This document shows, piece after piece, positions 8,732 to 16,896 of a stretch of DNA of 64,000 bases. The position numbers and the translations under genes were made by a program. Positions within the stretch are counted from its first letter, which is position 1, and each line of letters begins with the position of its first letter. The notes under the pieces are model-generated. The model had not been told where the DNA came from, searched no databases, and saw only the letters and a list, made by a program, of their open reading frames with translations. Origin of the DNA: Paraburkholderia sp. BL25I1N1 (GTDB taxonomy: Bacteria; Pseudomonadota; Gammaproteobacteria; Burkholderiales; Burkholderiaceae); contig NZ_PVZB01000034.1 of the NCBI RefSeq assembly GCF_003002025.1, positions 1-64,000 of the forward strand, read 5' to 3'.

Positions 8732-9594
8732 GAACCCTCCTTCATCAGCAGGTCAGCTTCCAGGGTAGGATGGCGCGTGAAGATCTTTTGCAGCAGGTTC
8801 ACCGACACGTCGCAAAGACTCGATTCGTCGAGGTCGAGCATCTCCGCTTTCTCGCTGCGCGGCGTCGGTCCAAAGACTTTGCTGACCACTGTCGGCGAGC
8901 CCTTCAGGCCGATCTTGCTGAGATCTTCGATGCAGGCCTGTTCGCAGTTCCATTTGTGCACCGGATAGCCGGCCGCATGAATCATCGCGGGCAGCGTCGC
9001 AAAGCGCAGTTCGTTGGTGTTCTCCAGCATTGTGATCAGGCACGGCAGCGCCGTCCTGAGCACGTGCACGCCTCCCTCGGCGCGGCGCTCGACGGTGATC
9101 GTGCGCGCATCGAGAGCGGTCTCGACGATGCGCGACACGTAGGTCAGCAGTTGCAGCCCGAGGCGTTTGGCGATACCGGGGCCGACTTGCGCGGTGTCGC
9201 CGTCGATCGTCTGCTTGCCAGTGAACACGATGTCCACCGCCTGCTCCTTCGCGATCTGCTGGATACCCGCTGCCAGCGCGTACGACGTAGCGAGCGTATC
9301 CGCGCCAGCGAATGCACGGTCGGTGAGCAGCACGGCGTCGTCCGCGCCGAAGCTGATGCACTTGCGCAGCGCTTCCTCGGCCTGCGGCGGGCCCATGCAA
9401 AGCAACGTGACCTTGCCGCCGAAGCGGTCCTTCAGTCGCAGCGCCTCTTCGAGTGAAAACAGGTCATACGGGTTGACGATCGCCGGAACACCCTGGCGCA
9501 TGATCGTGTTGGTGACCGGATGAACGCGGATCTGCGTCGAGTCCGGGACCTGCTTGATGCAGACGACAATGTGCATGGTCTTAACGATGTGCAT
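8728..9594 (-). CDS. fixA: FixA, electron transfer flavoprotein beta subunit
   Basis: 288 residues from the ATG at 9594, or 282 from the in-frame ATG at 9576. Family hallmarks are MHIVVCIKQVPDS, NPYDLFSLEEALRLKD and FTGKQTIDGDTAQVGPGIA. The start is duplicated: an 18-base tandem repeat (AAGACCATGCACATCGTT, then a near copy) gives MHIVKTMHIVV. The ribosome site GGTGGAG is placed correctly only for the first ATG, so I chose it, although most family members begin at the second. It forms the catalytic flavin pair with FixB. Confidence 0.93.
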   Translation of the reverse strand: MHIVKTMHIVVCIKQVPDSTQIRVHPVTNTIMRQGVPAIVNPYDLFSLEEALRLKDRFGGKVTLLCMGPPQAEEALRKCISFGADDAVLLTDRAFAGADTLATSYALAAGIQQIAKEQAVDIVFTGKQTIDGDTAQVGPGIAKRLGLQLLTYVSRIVETALDARTITVERRAEGGVHVLRTALPCLITMLENTNELRFATLPAMIHAAGYPVHKWNCEQACIEDLSKIGLKGSPTVVSKVFGPTPRSEKAEMLDLDESSLCDVSVNLLQKIFTRHPTLEADLLMKEGS

Positions 9595-9610
9595 GGTCTT
9601 GCTCCACCTG

Positions 9611-9949
9611 TCAGGCAAGGGTGCGCGCGGGCAGCGACGCGCGCAGACTGTCGAGTGAAACGTGCTGCCGCCCATTTGTGTTCCGGAACACCTTGAACAC
9701 TTTTTCCTGCGCCGGCGTGGAGGTGACGAAGTCGCCGTAAGCCTTCAGCAGCAGCGCGTGATACGACGCGAACAGGGCGGGTTCGTCGCCTTCCGGCAGC
9801 GCGTCCTGTTGCTGGATGTACTGAAAGAAGCGCTTGAGGATGTGCAGTCGACTCACGTTGACGACCTTCTGGTCGAACGGGATGCCGAAGAACTGCAGGA
9901 AGTCCTCGGCTGAGGACAGCGCCTTGAGTTGCTGGACAAAGCTTTCCAT
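9611..9949 (-). CDS. nifW: NifW, nitrogenase stabilising/protective protein
   Basis: 112 residues, normal for NifW. It contains LSSAEDFLQFFGIPFDQKVV and ends with the usual KVFKVFRNTNG. NifW binds the MoFe protein and is thought to aid its maturation or protect it from oxygen. The ATG at 9949 follows AAGGAG. It starts five bases after the Cys-rich ORF and leads into fixA after 16 bases. Confidence 0.93.
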   Translation of the reverse strand: MESFVQQLKALSSAEDFLQFFGIPFDQKVVNVSRLHILKRFFQYIQQQDALPEGDEPALFASYHALLLKAYGDFVTSTPAQEKVFKVFRNTNGRQHVSLDSLRASLPARTLA

Positions 9950-9954
9950 CGCGT

Positions 9955-10107
9955 CTACTCCTTGCAAGCGGATGAGGATAGGTGTGGGCAGAACGTCGGC
10001 TCGGCGAAGTACTTGTCGCAGGCGCCGCTGGTGGCGCACGGTGTCGTCGTGCCCGACTGTCCGGGTTTCGCGACGCACTCCGTGAAGCCGACCACAGCGC
10101 CGCTCAT
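9955..10107 (-). CDS. small cysteine-rich protein between nifV and nifW
   Basis: A 50-codon ORF whose ATG overlaps the nifV stop (TCATGA), so it is very likely translationally coupled. It begins MSGAVVGFTECVAKPGQSG and carries five cysteines at 11, 24, 30, 40 and 48 with no methionine after the first. Its stop lies five bases before the nifW start, and the nifW ribosome site is formed by its last codons. There is no membrane segment or signal peptide. I know no family; the cysteines suggest a metal or Fe-S ligand role, which is inference. Confidence 0.65.
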   Translation of the reverse strand: MSGAVVGFTECVAKPGQSGTTTPCATSGACDKYFAEPTFCPHLSSSACKE

Positions 10108-11240
10108 GACAATTCTCCGACGGTGTAGCGCAACTCGATCAGGAAGCGATACAGGTCGGCGGCGCTGGGCGCTTGCTTGTGCTGGGTGGCATGGTGGCGG
10201 ATACGGGTCAGCAGCAGCACGAGCAGCTTTTCACTGACGGGCAGGCCGAGCGCGTCATAAGCCTGGCGCACGCTTTGCGAACCCGAATGCTTGCCGAGCA
10301 CGACCGAGCGTTCGCGACCGAGTTCGGCGGGATCGAAGCTCTCGTAGGTCGATGCATTCTTCGCGAGCCCGTCTGTGTGGATGCCGGACTCGTGCGTGAA
10401 TACGCTGGCGCCGACAATGCTTTTGTTCAGCGCGACCTGGCGTCCTGAAGCCCGTTCGACAAGCCGAGAGATGCTCAATAGCGCGGTCGTGTCGATGCCG
10501 GTGTTGCGACCCATGATATGGCGCACGCCCATCACGATCTCCTCCAGCGCGGCATTTCCGGCGCGTTCGCCGAGACCATTGACGGTGGTGTTGGAGTGGG
10601 TTGCGCCGGCGCGCAGTGCGGCAAGGGTGTTCGCGGTCGCGAGCCCGAGGTCGTTGTGCGCGTGGATTTCGATTTCCAGATCGACCGCGTCGTGCAATCG
10701 CGCAATCGCTTCATAGGTCGAAAAAGGATCGAGGACGCCGAGCGTGTCCGCAAAGCGGATGCGTTGCGCACCGCACTGTTGCGCGTGCCGCGCCACGTCG
10801 TCGAGGAACGAGGGGTCCGCGCGCGAAGCATCCTCCGCGCCCAGCGAAACCTTGCGGCCGCTTTTGACGGCGGCGCTGATTACGCGATTCACCTGCGCGA
10901 GCACCCATGAGCGCGGCTGGCGCAACTTGTGTTGAAGGTGGATATCGGAGACGGGAATCGACAGGTGAATGATGTCGGGATTGCAGCACAAGGCCGACGC
11001 CAGGTCCGCGTCGGTGAGACGGCCCCAGACCATCAGATCGGCGTCGAGATTCAGCGCGACGATGGTCCGGATGCAATCGATTTCCTCGGCACCCATTGCG
11101 GGGATACCGATTTCCAGTTCGGGTACCCCGGCGCTTGACAGCGCCTCGGCAATCGCGCATTTTTCGGCAACCGTGAATGCGACGCCAGCGGTCTGTTCGC
11201 CGTCGCGCAGTGTGGTGTCGTTGATGATCGGATTCGACAC
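10104..11240 (-). CDS. nifV: NifV, homocitrate synthase
   Basis: About 378 residues. It condenses acetyl-CoA with 2-oxoglutarate to make homocitrate, the organic ligand of FeMo-co. The motif INDTTLRDGEQTAGVAF, the metal-binding HAHNDLGLATANTLAA and NTTVNGLGERAGNAALEE are all present. I chose a GTG at 11240 because AAAGGA lies nine bases before it and the predicted transcription start (about 11265) leaves a normal leader; the ATG at 11261 has no ribosome site and would be almost leaderless. It is the first gene of the operon running through fixX to the IclR gene. Confidence 0.92.
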   Translation of the reverse strand: MSNPIINDTTLRDGEQTAGVAFTVAEKCAIAEALSSAGVPELEIGIPAMGAEEIDCIRTIVALNLDADLMVWGRLTDADLASALCCNPDIIHLSIPVSDIHLQHKLRQPRSWVLAQVNRVISAAVKSGRKVSLGAEDASRADPSFLDDVARHAQQCGAQRIRFADTLGVLDPFSTYEAIARLHDAVDLEIEIHAHNDLGLATANTLAALRAGATHSNTTVNGLGERAGNAALEEIVMGVRHIMGRNTGIDTTALLSISRLVERASGRQVALNKSIVGASVFTHESGIHTDGLAKNASTYESFDPAELGRERSVVLGKHSGSQSVRQAYDALGLPVSEKLLVLLLTRIRHHATQHKQAPSAADLYRFLIELRYTVGELS

Positions 11241-11276
11241 GGGAAGTTGTCCTTTAGGCATTTGATCATACGGTTT

Positions 11277-11291
11277 GCAAGTACTGCGCCA
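11277..11291 (-). promoter_or_regulatory. sigma-54 (-24/-12) promoter of the nifV operon
   Basis: On the minus strand TGGCGCAGTACTTGC has the GG-N10-GC spacing and a perfect TTGC -12 element; the consensus is TGGCACG-N4-TTGC. It sits 37 bases before the chosen nifV start. Confidence 0.75.
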
Positions 11292-11383
11292 TGCACGGTT
11301 AGTGCGAATAGCCGCTTGCCGCAGGGCTTTCCGGTGTTCGCTGGCGCTGTGATGAAGCGGTTCCAACGAAGACCTGTCGCGAA

Positions 11384-11399
11384 TGTCCTGTTTCGAACA
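11384..11399. promoter_or_regulatory. NifA upstream activator site for nifV
   Basis: TGTCCTGTTTCGAACA fits TGT-N10-ACA exactly, about 100 bases upstream of the -24 element, the usual distance for NifA binding. Confidence 0.65.
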
Positions 11400-11624
11400 G
11401 CCAGGTGTAGCGATGAACACGGCGCTGCAGAAAGCGATGCGCGATGCGATGGGCGTGGTCAGCCAGGACGTGCGGACGCGGTCGGCGCGATTATGCAAAC
11501 GCTGTAGGGATTGGTTATCCATAGGAACGGCGATGCGGGAAGATAAACACATGCGGCGGCTATCAGCGCGGCTATGACCGCTATGGCGCTTGAAGAGGCC
11601 GCACGGCGCAAAGGACGCATGCCC

Positions 11625-11793
11625 TCAACGCTCACGCGCGAGCTCGCGCGTATGTGGCGGCAGTTCGATCGTCAGGTCGGCGTCGCGCAGCTTCACGCAG
11701 CACGCGAGACGCGATTGCACGTCAAGGCCCCACGCATTGTCGAACTGGTTGTTCTCCTCGTCGTCGGGAGGCGCCAGTCAGTGAGATCTTCAT
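11625..11793 (-). pseudogene. remnant of an Isc-type [2Fe-2S] ferredoxin gene
   Basis: On the minus strand the second half of the stretch reads DEENNQFDNAWGLDVQSRL then ACCVKLRDADLTIELP, the C-terminus of an Isc-type ferredoxin. The first three cluster cysteines and most of the domain are missing. The ATG at 11793 opens a different frame (MKISLTGASRRRG), so start and tail are no longer joined. It follows iscA directly, as fdx does in isc operons, and shows that this operon has decayed. Confidence 0.65.
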
Positions 11794-11800
11794 GATTGCC

Positions 11801-12175
11801 TCACACGGAAAACGAACTGCCGCAGCCACAGGTGCTCTGCGCATTGGGGTTGTGAATGACGAAGCGCGAACCTTCCAGGCTGTCCTCGTAGTCGACGCGC
11901 GCGCCGGGCAGGTATTGCTGGCTCATCGAATCGACCAGCAGCGTGACGCCGTCCGTGACGGTCTGCATGTCGTCGTCCGCCACCTGGTCGTCGAACGCGA
12001 AGCGGTACTGCAAGCCCGAACAGCCGCCGCCGGACACGTACAGCCGCAGCTTCAGGTTGGGATTGCCTTCTTCCTCGATCAGCGAGGCCACTTTCGCAGC
12101 GGCCTGAGGCGTGAATTCGAGTAGGCCGGGCATGACGCCGGGTGTGGCGGAAGCCGGTTGGGTGAGCGTCTCCAT
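11801..12175 (-). CDS. iscA: A-type Fe-S carrier protein (IscA/ErpA/HesB family)
   Basis: 124 residues with the HesB fold and the three conserved cysteines in YVSGGGCSGLQYRFAF and STCGCGSSFSV. A-type carriers pass Fe-S clusters to apo-proteins. The gene is intact although the genes before it (iscS/iscU) and after it (fdx) are broken. It is served by the RpoN promoter at 12,762. The equivalent gene in rhizobial nif clusters is called iscN. The start follows GAGAGGAACCTCC. Confidence 0.9.
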   Translation of the reverse strand: METLTQPASATPGVMPGLLEFTPQAAAKVASLIEEEGNPNLKLRLYVSGGGCSGLQYRFAFDDQVADDDMQTVTDGVTLLVDSMSQQYLPGARVDYEDSLEGSRFVIHNPNAQSTCGCGSSFSV

Positions 12176-12186
12176 GGAGGTTCCTC

Positions 12187-12723
12187 TCAGGCTTGAATGG
12201 ACTCACTTCGGGTTAGACGAGCAGGTCGGTTGCTCGGCGAGTAACAGGTCGTCGGCTGCTGCGCGTCGAATCGTCTGGCGCGAGCGAAAGTCAGACACTG
12301 CCGCCTTGATCGCGTCCTCGGCGCGAGAATCGAGCAGTGGATCTCGACCGGCGGCAATGGCAGTTCCTCGACGATCTGATGCGTGCACAACGTCCCGGAG
12401 CGCATGCCACGCGTCGTGGACGCCGCCGTGCATTTGGCACGCGATCCGCATGCGCGGCCCGAGCCCCACGAGGTCCAGACAATCTCGTGCGGGTCCCCGT
12501 TGACGAGCGCGCTGACCTGCTCGCGGGCGAGTTCCATCGCTTCTTCGCCGACCCAGCCGTAGGCATGCGAACGGCTGGCGGAATTGCCGTACATCTCGGT
12601 CAGGTAAGGCAGCATGCGTCTGATCACGCGCGGATTGACCGGCGTGGTGGCGGCATGATCCAGATGCACCGGGTTGGCGCCGCGCGGATGGAGGCTGGTA
12701 CTGACGCGTTGGAAATCCGACAT
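12187..12723 (-). pseudogene. deletion fusion of iscS (N-term, middle) and iscU (C-term)
   Basis: The frame starts with an IscS-type cysteine desulfurase: VHLDHAATTPVNPRVIRRML then YGNSASRSHAYGWVGEEAME. After DPHEIVWTS it jumps to the IscS segment MRSGTLCTHQIV, and that runs straight into VEELPLPPVEIHCSILA, which is the C-terminus of IscU, followed by AEDAIKAAVSDF in another frame. The PLP lysine, the catalytic cysteine loop and the first two IscU cysteines are all lost. So two genes were collapsed by deletion. It resembles housekeeping IscS more than NifS. Confidence 0.8.
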
Positions 12724-12761
12724 TGCAGGCTCCTGAAAGCGGGGGTAGTGCGACCTTCAGG

Positions 12762-12776
12762 GCAACTTCCATGCCA
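12762..12776 (-). promoter_or_regulatory. sigma-54 promoter of the isc remnant operon
   Basis: On the minus strand TGGCATGGAAGTTGC matches TGGCAYG-N4-TTGC at every fixed position. It lies about 40 bases before the broken iscS start and would still drive iscA. I see no perfect TGT-N10-ACA nearby, though several TGTCG half sites lie upstream. Confidence 0.75.
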
Positions 12777-12954
12777 GTGGATTTTCACGCTCTAGTGGCC
12801 TCTTTCAGCTGGGCCGCTGTTGTTTCGCTGTTGTTTTTGTGTCGATGCGCCCGACGAGTGAGGATTGCCGCCGTTCTTTTTGTCGGATTTGTCGTTAACA
12901 TCGAAAGCGCGCAGCGCACGAAGGGGAAGTCAACGGTGAACATTCAGGCAAGCG

Positions 12955-13259
12955 TTGGACTGCGTCTACGAGGTGAGCAAGACGCTGGTTTCGTCGCTCG
13001 ATGTGGCGAAAGCCTTCCGCGAGTCCCCGAATTATCTTGTGCAGACGATGGAGTGGCGGCGCGCCTTTGTGGTGCTGGCCGAACCGGACGGGCAACTGCG
13101 CGGCCTGAGCGCTACGGGACTCTCGCGTGACGAGCAGCAGCGGACGACCACACGTTCGCGAAATCGCAAGCCGGGGAAGCCGGAGGGTGAACGCGAACGA
13201 TTGATCTGGTTTGTGCGGGTCCCTCTCGCTGGTTCAGAACATGCTGTCCGGGTCGTGTG
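12955..13259 (+). pseudogene. second nifA, GAF-domain fragment
   Basis: The frame encodes DCVYEVSKTLVSSLDVAKAF, then TMEWRRAFVVLAEPDGQLRG and LSRDEQQR, the N-terminal GAF domain of a proteobacterial NifA. Its later part (ERLIWFVRVPLAGSEHA) also fits. The AAA+ and DNA-binding parts are missing. It differs from the GAF domain of the intact nifA at 1,506, so it comes from another nifA lineage; it lies just before nifB, where nifA often sits. Confidence 0.75.
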
Positions 13260-13264
13260 AGATT

Positions 13265-13280
13265 TGTCGCAACACCGACA
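13265..13280. promoter_or_regulatory. NifA upstream activator site for nifB
   Basis: TGTCGCAACACCGACA fits TGT-N10-ACA exactly and lies about 96 bases upstream of the -24 element of nifB. Confidence 0.7.
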
Positions 13281-13375
13281 CGACGCAACGAAATTGTAGG
13301 GATACGTCGCGCGCCGGGATCAAACAGAACTGCGAAATATATCCTAACCCATTGATTCCTGGCGTTCTTGTCGAG

Positions 13376-13390
13376 TGGCATGGATCTGGC
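13376..13390 (+). promoter_or_regulatory. sigma-54 promoter of the nifB operon
   Basis: TGGCATGGATCTGGC has GG-N10-GC spacing and a good -24 element; the -12 reads TGGC instead of TTGC. The degenerate second nifB has the same element at the same distance (60,804-60,818) with TCGC, which supports the assignment. Confidence 0.7.
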
Positions 13391-13434
13391 TCTATGGCTT
13401 GCGCGCGGCCGCCGTTGGTTGCGAGGAGATATCC

Positions 13435-15030
13435 ATGCAAGCGAGTTCAAATGCGAGCGACTTGCCCGCAGCGGCCTATATCAGCATTGGGCAGATTAAA
13501 CCGCTCGGTGTGAAGATCGAAGACCCGTCCACCGGTGGCGGCTGCGGCACGCACGGTGGCGAGGGTAAGGCCAGCTGCGGCGTGTCGGGTAGTCTCGACG
13601 ACATGCCGCCGGACATCTGGGAGAAGGTCAAGAATCACCCATGCTACTCGGAAGAAGCCCATCATCACTATGCGCGCATGCATGTGGCGGTGGCGCCGGC
13701 TTGCAACGTCCAGTGCAACTACTGCAACCGCAAATACGACTGCTCGAACGAGTCGCGTCCCGGCGTGGTCTCTCAGAAGCTAACGCCGCAACAGGCAGTG
13801 AAGAAGGTCGTGGCGGTCGCAAGCGAGATTCCACAGATGACGGTGCTTGGCATTGCCGGTCCTGGTGATTCGCTGGCGAGCCCGAAGAAGACCTTCGAGA
13901 CGCTCCGGATGCTGCAGGAACAGGCGCCGGACATCAAGCTGTGCCTGTCGACCAATGGCTTGGCGTTGCCCGACCTCGTGGACGAAATCTGCAAGTACAA
14001 CATCGACCACGTGACAATCACCATCAACATGGTCGACCCGGCGGTGGGCGAGAAAATCTATCCGTGGATTTTCTGGAAGCACAAGCGCGTGACCGGTTAC
14101 GAAGCAGCCCGAATCCTTCATGACCGGCAAATGAAGGGTCTCGAGATGCTCACCGCACGCGGCGTGCTGACCAAGATCAACTCGGTGCTGATTCCCGGCA
14201 TCAACGAGGACCACCTGGTCGAGGTCAACCGCGACGTCAAGAAACGCGGCGCGTTCCTGCATAACATCATGCCGCTGATCTCGGAGCCCGAGCACGGCAC
14301 TCACTTTGGCCTGAGCGGCCAGCGCGGACCGACTGCGCAGGAACTCAAGGCCGTGCAGGACGCCTGCATGGGCGGCGCCAACCTGATGCGTCATTGCCGC
14401 CAGTGCCGCGCGGATGCGGTTGGCCTGCTGGGCGAGGACCGCAGCGAGGATTTCACCCTTGACAAGATCGAGCAGATGGAAGTGGTCTACGACCTCGACC
14501 GCCGCCGTGAATACCAGCAGCGCGTCGAAGCCGAGCGTCAGGCGCAGCACGACGCGAAGCAGGAAGCGCTGGCTGTCTCTCGCGAGATCGACGTCGCCGA
14601 CGACATGAAGGTGCTGGTCGCGGTCGCAACGAAGGGCGGCGGCCGGGTCAACGAGCACTTCGGCCACGTCACGGAGTTTCAGATCTTCGAGGTCTCGGCA
14701 GCCCAAGCGCTGTTCGTCGGCCATCGCCGGGTGGACCTGTATTGCCGGGGCGGTTACGGCGACGACGAGCAACTACCGTCGGTCGTGCGCGCGCTTCGCG
14801 ACTGCCACGCGGTGCTGGTCGCGAAGATCGGCGCCTGCCCGAAAGACGAACTGGCGCAAGCGGGCATCGAGCCGGTCGATCAGTACGTCGGCGAATTTAT
14901 CGAAAAAGCGGTGCTTGCTTGGTTCAACGACTACCGCAGTCGCATCGCCAGCGGCGCCATTGTGCACCTAAACCGCGGCGATGCTTCGATCCGCCAGGGC
15001 GCTTACACCTCGTCAGCCTCAGCGGCGTGA
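13435..15030 (+). CDS. nifB: NifB, FeMo-co core (NifB-co) synthase
   Basis: 531 residues from the ATG at 13435, preceded by GAGGAG. The radical SAM motif is CNVQCNYC (C90, C94, C97), followed by NRKYDCSNESRPGV. The middle holds TVLGIAGPGDSLASPKKTFE and MRHCRQCRADAVGLLGED; the C-terminal third (about 395-500) is a NifX/NafY-like cofactor-binding domain. NifB builds the [8Fe-9S-C] NifB-co used by NifEN. It heads an operon that runs at least to nifZ. A dead second copy lies at 60,861. Confidence 0.97.
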   Translation: MQASSNASDLPAAAYISIGQIKPLGVKIEDPSTGGGCGTHGGEGKASCGVSGSLDDMPPDIWEKVKNHPCYSEEAHHHYARMHVAVAPACNVQCNYCNRKYDCSNESRPGVVSQKLTPQQAVKKVVAVASEIPQMTVLGIAGPGDSLASPKKTFETLRMLQEQAPDIKLCLSTNGLALPDLVDEICKYNIDHVTITINMVDPAVGEKIYPWIFWKHKRVTGYEAARILHDRQMKGLEMLTARGVLTKINSVLIPGINEDHLVEVNRDVKKRGAFLHNIMPLISEPEHGTHFGLSGQRGPTAQELKAVQDACMGGANLMRHCRQCRADAVGLLGEDRSEDFTLDKIEQMEVVYDLDRRREYQQRVEAERQAQHDAKQEALAVSREIDVADDMKVLVAVATKGGGRVNEHFGHVTEFQIFEVSAAQALFVGHRRVDLYCRGGYGDDEQLPSVVRALRDCHAVLVAKIGACPKDELAQAGIEPVDQYVGEFIEKAVLAWFNDYRSRIASGAIVHLNRGDASIRQGAYTSSASAA

Positions 15031-15065
15031 CACACCCTTCCAGACAGGACAACAGGAGAGCCGCC

Positions 15066-15260
15066 ATGCCTCTGAAGATTATTGCGTCCACCTGTACGGG
15101 ATGCTCGGCCTGCGAACCGGAATGCCCCAATGTCGCGATCAGCGACAAAGGCGGCGTGTTCGCGATCGACCCCAAGAAATGCACCGAATGCGAAGGCCAC
15201 TTCGACGACCCGCAGTGCGTCGCCGTGTGTCCCGTGGACGGCTGCATCGTTCAGGTTTGA
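15066..15260 (+). CDS. fdxN: 2[4Fe-4S] ferredoxin (FdxN type)
   Basis: 64 residues with two clusters of cysteines, CTGCSACEPECP and CTECEGHFDDPQCVAVCP, the second with the loop typical of nif-associated FdxN proteins. FdxN ferredoxins donate electrons to nitrogenase or to NifB. It lies 35 bases after nifB, with AGGAGAG before the ATG. Confidence 0.88.
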   Translation: MPLKIIASTCTGCSACEPECPNVAISDKGGVFAIDPKKCTECEGHFDDPQCVAVCPVDGCIVQV

Positions 15261-15310
15261 GTCTGGCTCGTGGCCGGCCCGGCCATTCATCCATCAGGAG
15301 ACTACGCATC

Positions 15311-15718
15311 ATGCTGTCCAACGTAACTGTTACGAGCGCCGCCGAGAAGTTCATGCGTCGTATCGTGCGCTTTTCGGGCCTGCCGGCTGGGGCCGGCTTT
15401 CGTCTGGTGGCGAGCGCCGGCGGCTGTTCCGGCTATACCGCGAAATTCACCGCCGAGCCGGCGCTGCAACCAGGCGAACAGGAACTCGACATCAACGGCC
15501 TGCGCGTATTCCTGCCGGCTGAGAGCCGGCTGATGCTCGAAGGCATAACGATCGATTTCGCCGACACGCCAACCCAGTCCGGCCTGATCTTCTTCAATCC
15601 GAACCAGGCCGCTTGTGGTTGCAGCAGCAGTGCGGAATCGGCGCCGCCGGGCGTGGCGACCATCGATGTCAGCGCGATTGGCCGCGGGCGGCCGCCGCTG
15701 CCGCGTCAGATCTCTTGA
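15311..15718 (+). CDS. HesB/IscA-like Fe-S carrier protein
   Basis: 135 residues, a second A-type carrier in the window. Conserved cysteines lie in SAGGCSGYTAKF and QAACGCSSSAES. Compared with the iscA at 11,801 it has a longer C-terminal tail after the CGC motif. Such proteins are common after nifB and are thought to help deliver Fe-S clusters to nitrogenase assembly proteins. It follows the ferredoxin gene, with CAGGAGA before its ATG. Confidence 0.85.
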   Translation: MLSNVTVTSAAEKFMRRIVRFSGLPAGAGFRLVASAGGCSGYTAKFTAEPALQPGEQELDINGLRVFLPAESRLMLEGITIDFADTPTQSGLIFFNPNQAACGCSSSAESAPPGVATIDVSAIGRGRPPLPRQIS

Positions 15719-15727
15719 AGAGGAGCG

Positions 15728-16315
15728 ATGGCGATGGAGTCCGGCGACCGTGCCCTCGACGACGTAATGACCGCGTTTGCGCAGAGAGCGATTGGCGGCG
15801 GCTTGCCGTCGGGCGTCAATGCATTGATCGCCGAGGCGGGTCGGTTGCGCGAGCGCCCCGACGAGGCGCTCGCGCTGTTGCAACGCGCCCGCGCCGCCGC
15901 GCCGCGCCATCCGGTGCCGTTGATCGCGCTGTACCGCTTTTACTTCTACGGCCATCAATTGGCGCAGGCGCGTGCGATCGGCGAAGACGCGCTGGCGGTC
16001 GCCCGCACCGCGCTGGGCTCAGATCTCGGCGACGAACCGCTTGCGGCCGCGATCGTGACCACGCGTTATGACGCGGCCGCGCGTTTTTATCTGTTCACGC
16101 TGAAGGGCCTCGCGTACCTCAACATGCATCTCGGCGACTTTGAAGAAGCGCGCATGCGACTGCGCGAATTGCGCCGGCTCGATCCCGAAGACCGGGTGGG
16201 GGGCGCGCTGCTTTCGCAGGTCTTGGATCGTCATGAGACCGGCGTCGGGTCCGACGATGCAATGGATGCGCCGAGCGCTTATCCGACGCGCGGCTGGACG
16301 GGGACGCAACCATGA
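15728..16315 (+). CDS. nif-cluster TPR-like repeat protein
   Basis: 195 residues, soluble and mostly helical. Repeats are suggested by EAGRLRERPDEALALLQRAR, YRFYFYGHQLAQARAIGEDA and LKGLAYLNMHLGDFEEARMR. The last repeat is shared with the C-terminal domain of the [2Fe-2S] fusion at 5,294. AGAGGAGCG precedes the ATG. Its stop overlaps the start of the LRV gene (ATGA). The context suggests a protein-protein scaffold in nitrogenase maturation; the exact role is unknown. Confidence 0.75.
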   Translation: MAMESGDRALDDVMTAFAQRAIGGGLPSGVNALIAEAGRLRERPDEALALLQRARAAAPRHPVPLIALYRFYFYGHQLAQARAIGEDALAVARTALGSDLGDEPLAAAIVTTRYDAAARFYLFTLKGLAYLNMHLGDFEEARMRLRELRRLDPEDRVGGALLSQVLDRHETGVGSDDAMDAPSAYPTRGWTGTQP

Positions 16316-16896
16316 GCGTACAGAACGTGCGCGTACCAGGCGGCGACATTGCACCGCGCCACTGGCAGGGCGGCCCGCTCGACTGCGCCGGCTGCGGGTA
16401 CGTGCGGTTGCGCGAGTTGCCGGCGGAGCACGGTTGCGGGCCAGCGAGTCACGCCGGTGTGTTTTGTCTGCCCGCATTGCTCGGCGACCCCGACGAGATG
16501 GGCCGGCTGCAGCTCGCATTGCGATTGCCGCAGGCGCAACTGGCGCGCCTGATCCACGATCCGCATCGCGAGGTGCGGATTCGCGTGGCGCAGCGCCTGT
16601 CGCCTGCTGCATTGATCGGCATGCGGGGCGATGCCGACGCCAGCGAGGTCGAGGTACGCCGCAGCGTTGCCGAGCGTCTGCCCGCCACGCTGCTATCGCG
16701 CCTCGCGTTCGATCCCGATTGGCGAGTGCGCTGGCAAGTCGCGCGGCGCGCCGCTGGCGAAATCGTGGCGTCGCTCATGGATGACGCGGACGAAGAGGTG
16801 CGCGCGCTCGCGCGGCGGCGCCGGCGGTCGGGCGAGGTCGCGAACCTGATGACCACCGGACAGACGCAACGATCAGCAGGAGTGAAGCATGGCTGA
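16312..16896 (+). CDS. 4Fe-4S leucine-rich repeat variant (LRV) protein
   Basis: 194 residues. The N-terminal cysteines C25, C28, C42 and C52 (DCAGCGY, HGCG, VFCLP) fit the [4Fe-4S] module of the Azotobacter LRV protein. The rest consists of about 24-residue helical repeats: LIHDPHREVRIRVAQRL, EVEVRRSVAERLP, LAFDPDWRVRWQVARR, LMDDADEEVRALARR. LRV genes sit near nifB in several diazotrophs; their function is not settled. It overlaps the genes on both sides. Confidence 0.88.
   Translation: MSVQNVRVPGGDIAPRHWQGGPLDCAGCGYVRLRELPAEHGCGPASHAGVFCLPALLGDPDEMGRLQLALRLPQAQLARLIHDPHREVRIRVAQRLSPAALIGMRGDADASEVEVRRSVAERLPATLLSRLAFDPDWRVRWQVARRAAGEIVASLMDDADEEVRALARRRRRSGEVANLMTTGQTQRSAGVKHG

Noticed and set aside
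7658..8968. 436-codon plus-strand frame opposite fixB
   Set aside because: Antisense shadow of fixB/fixA with no ribosome site and no protein family character.
13780..14772. 330-codon minus-strand frame opposite nifB
   Set aside because: Antisense shadow of nifB.
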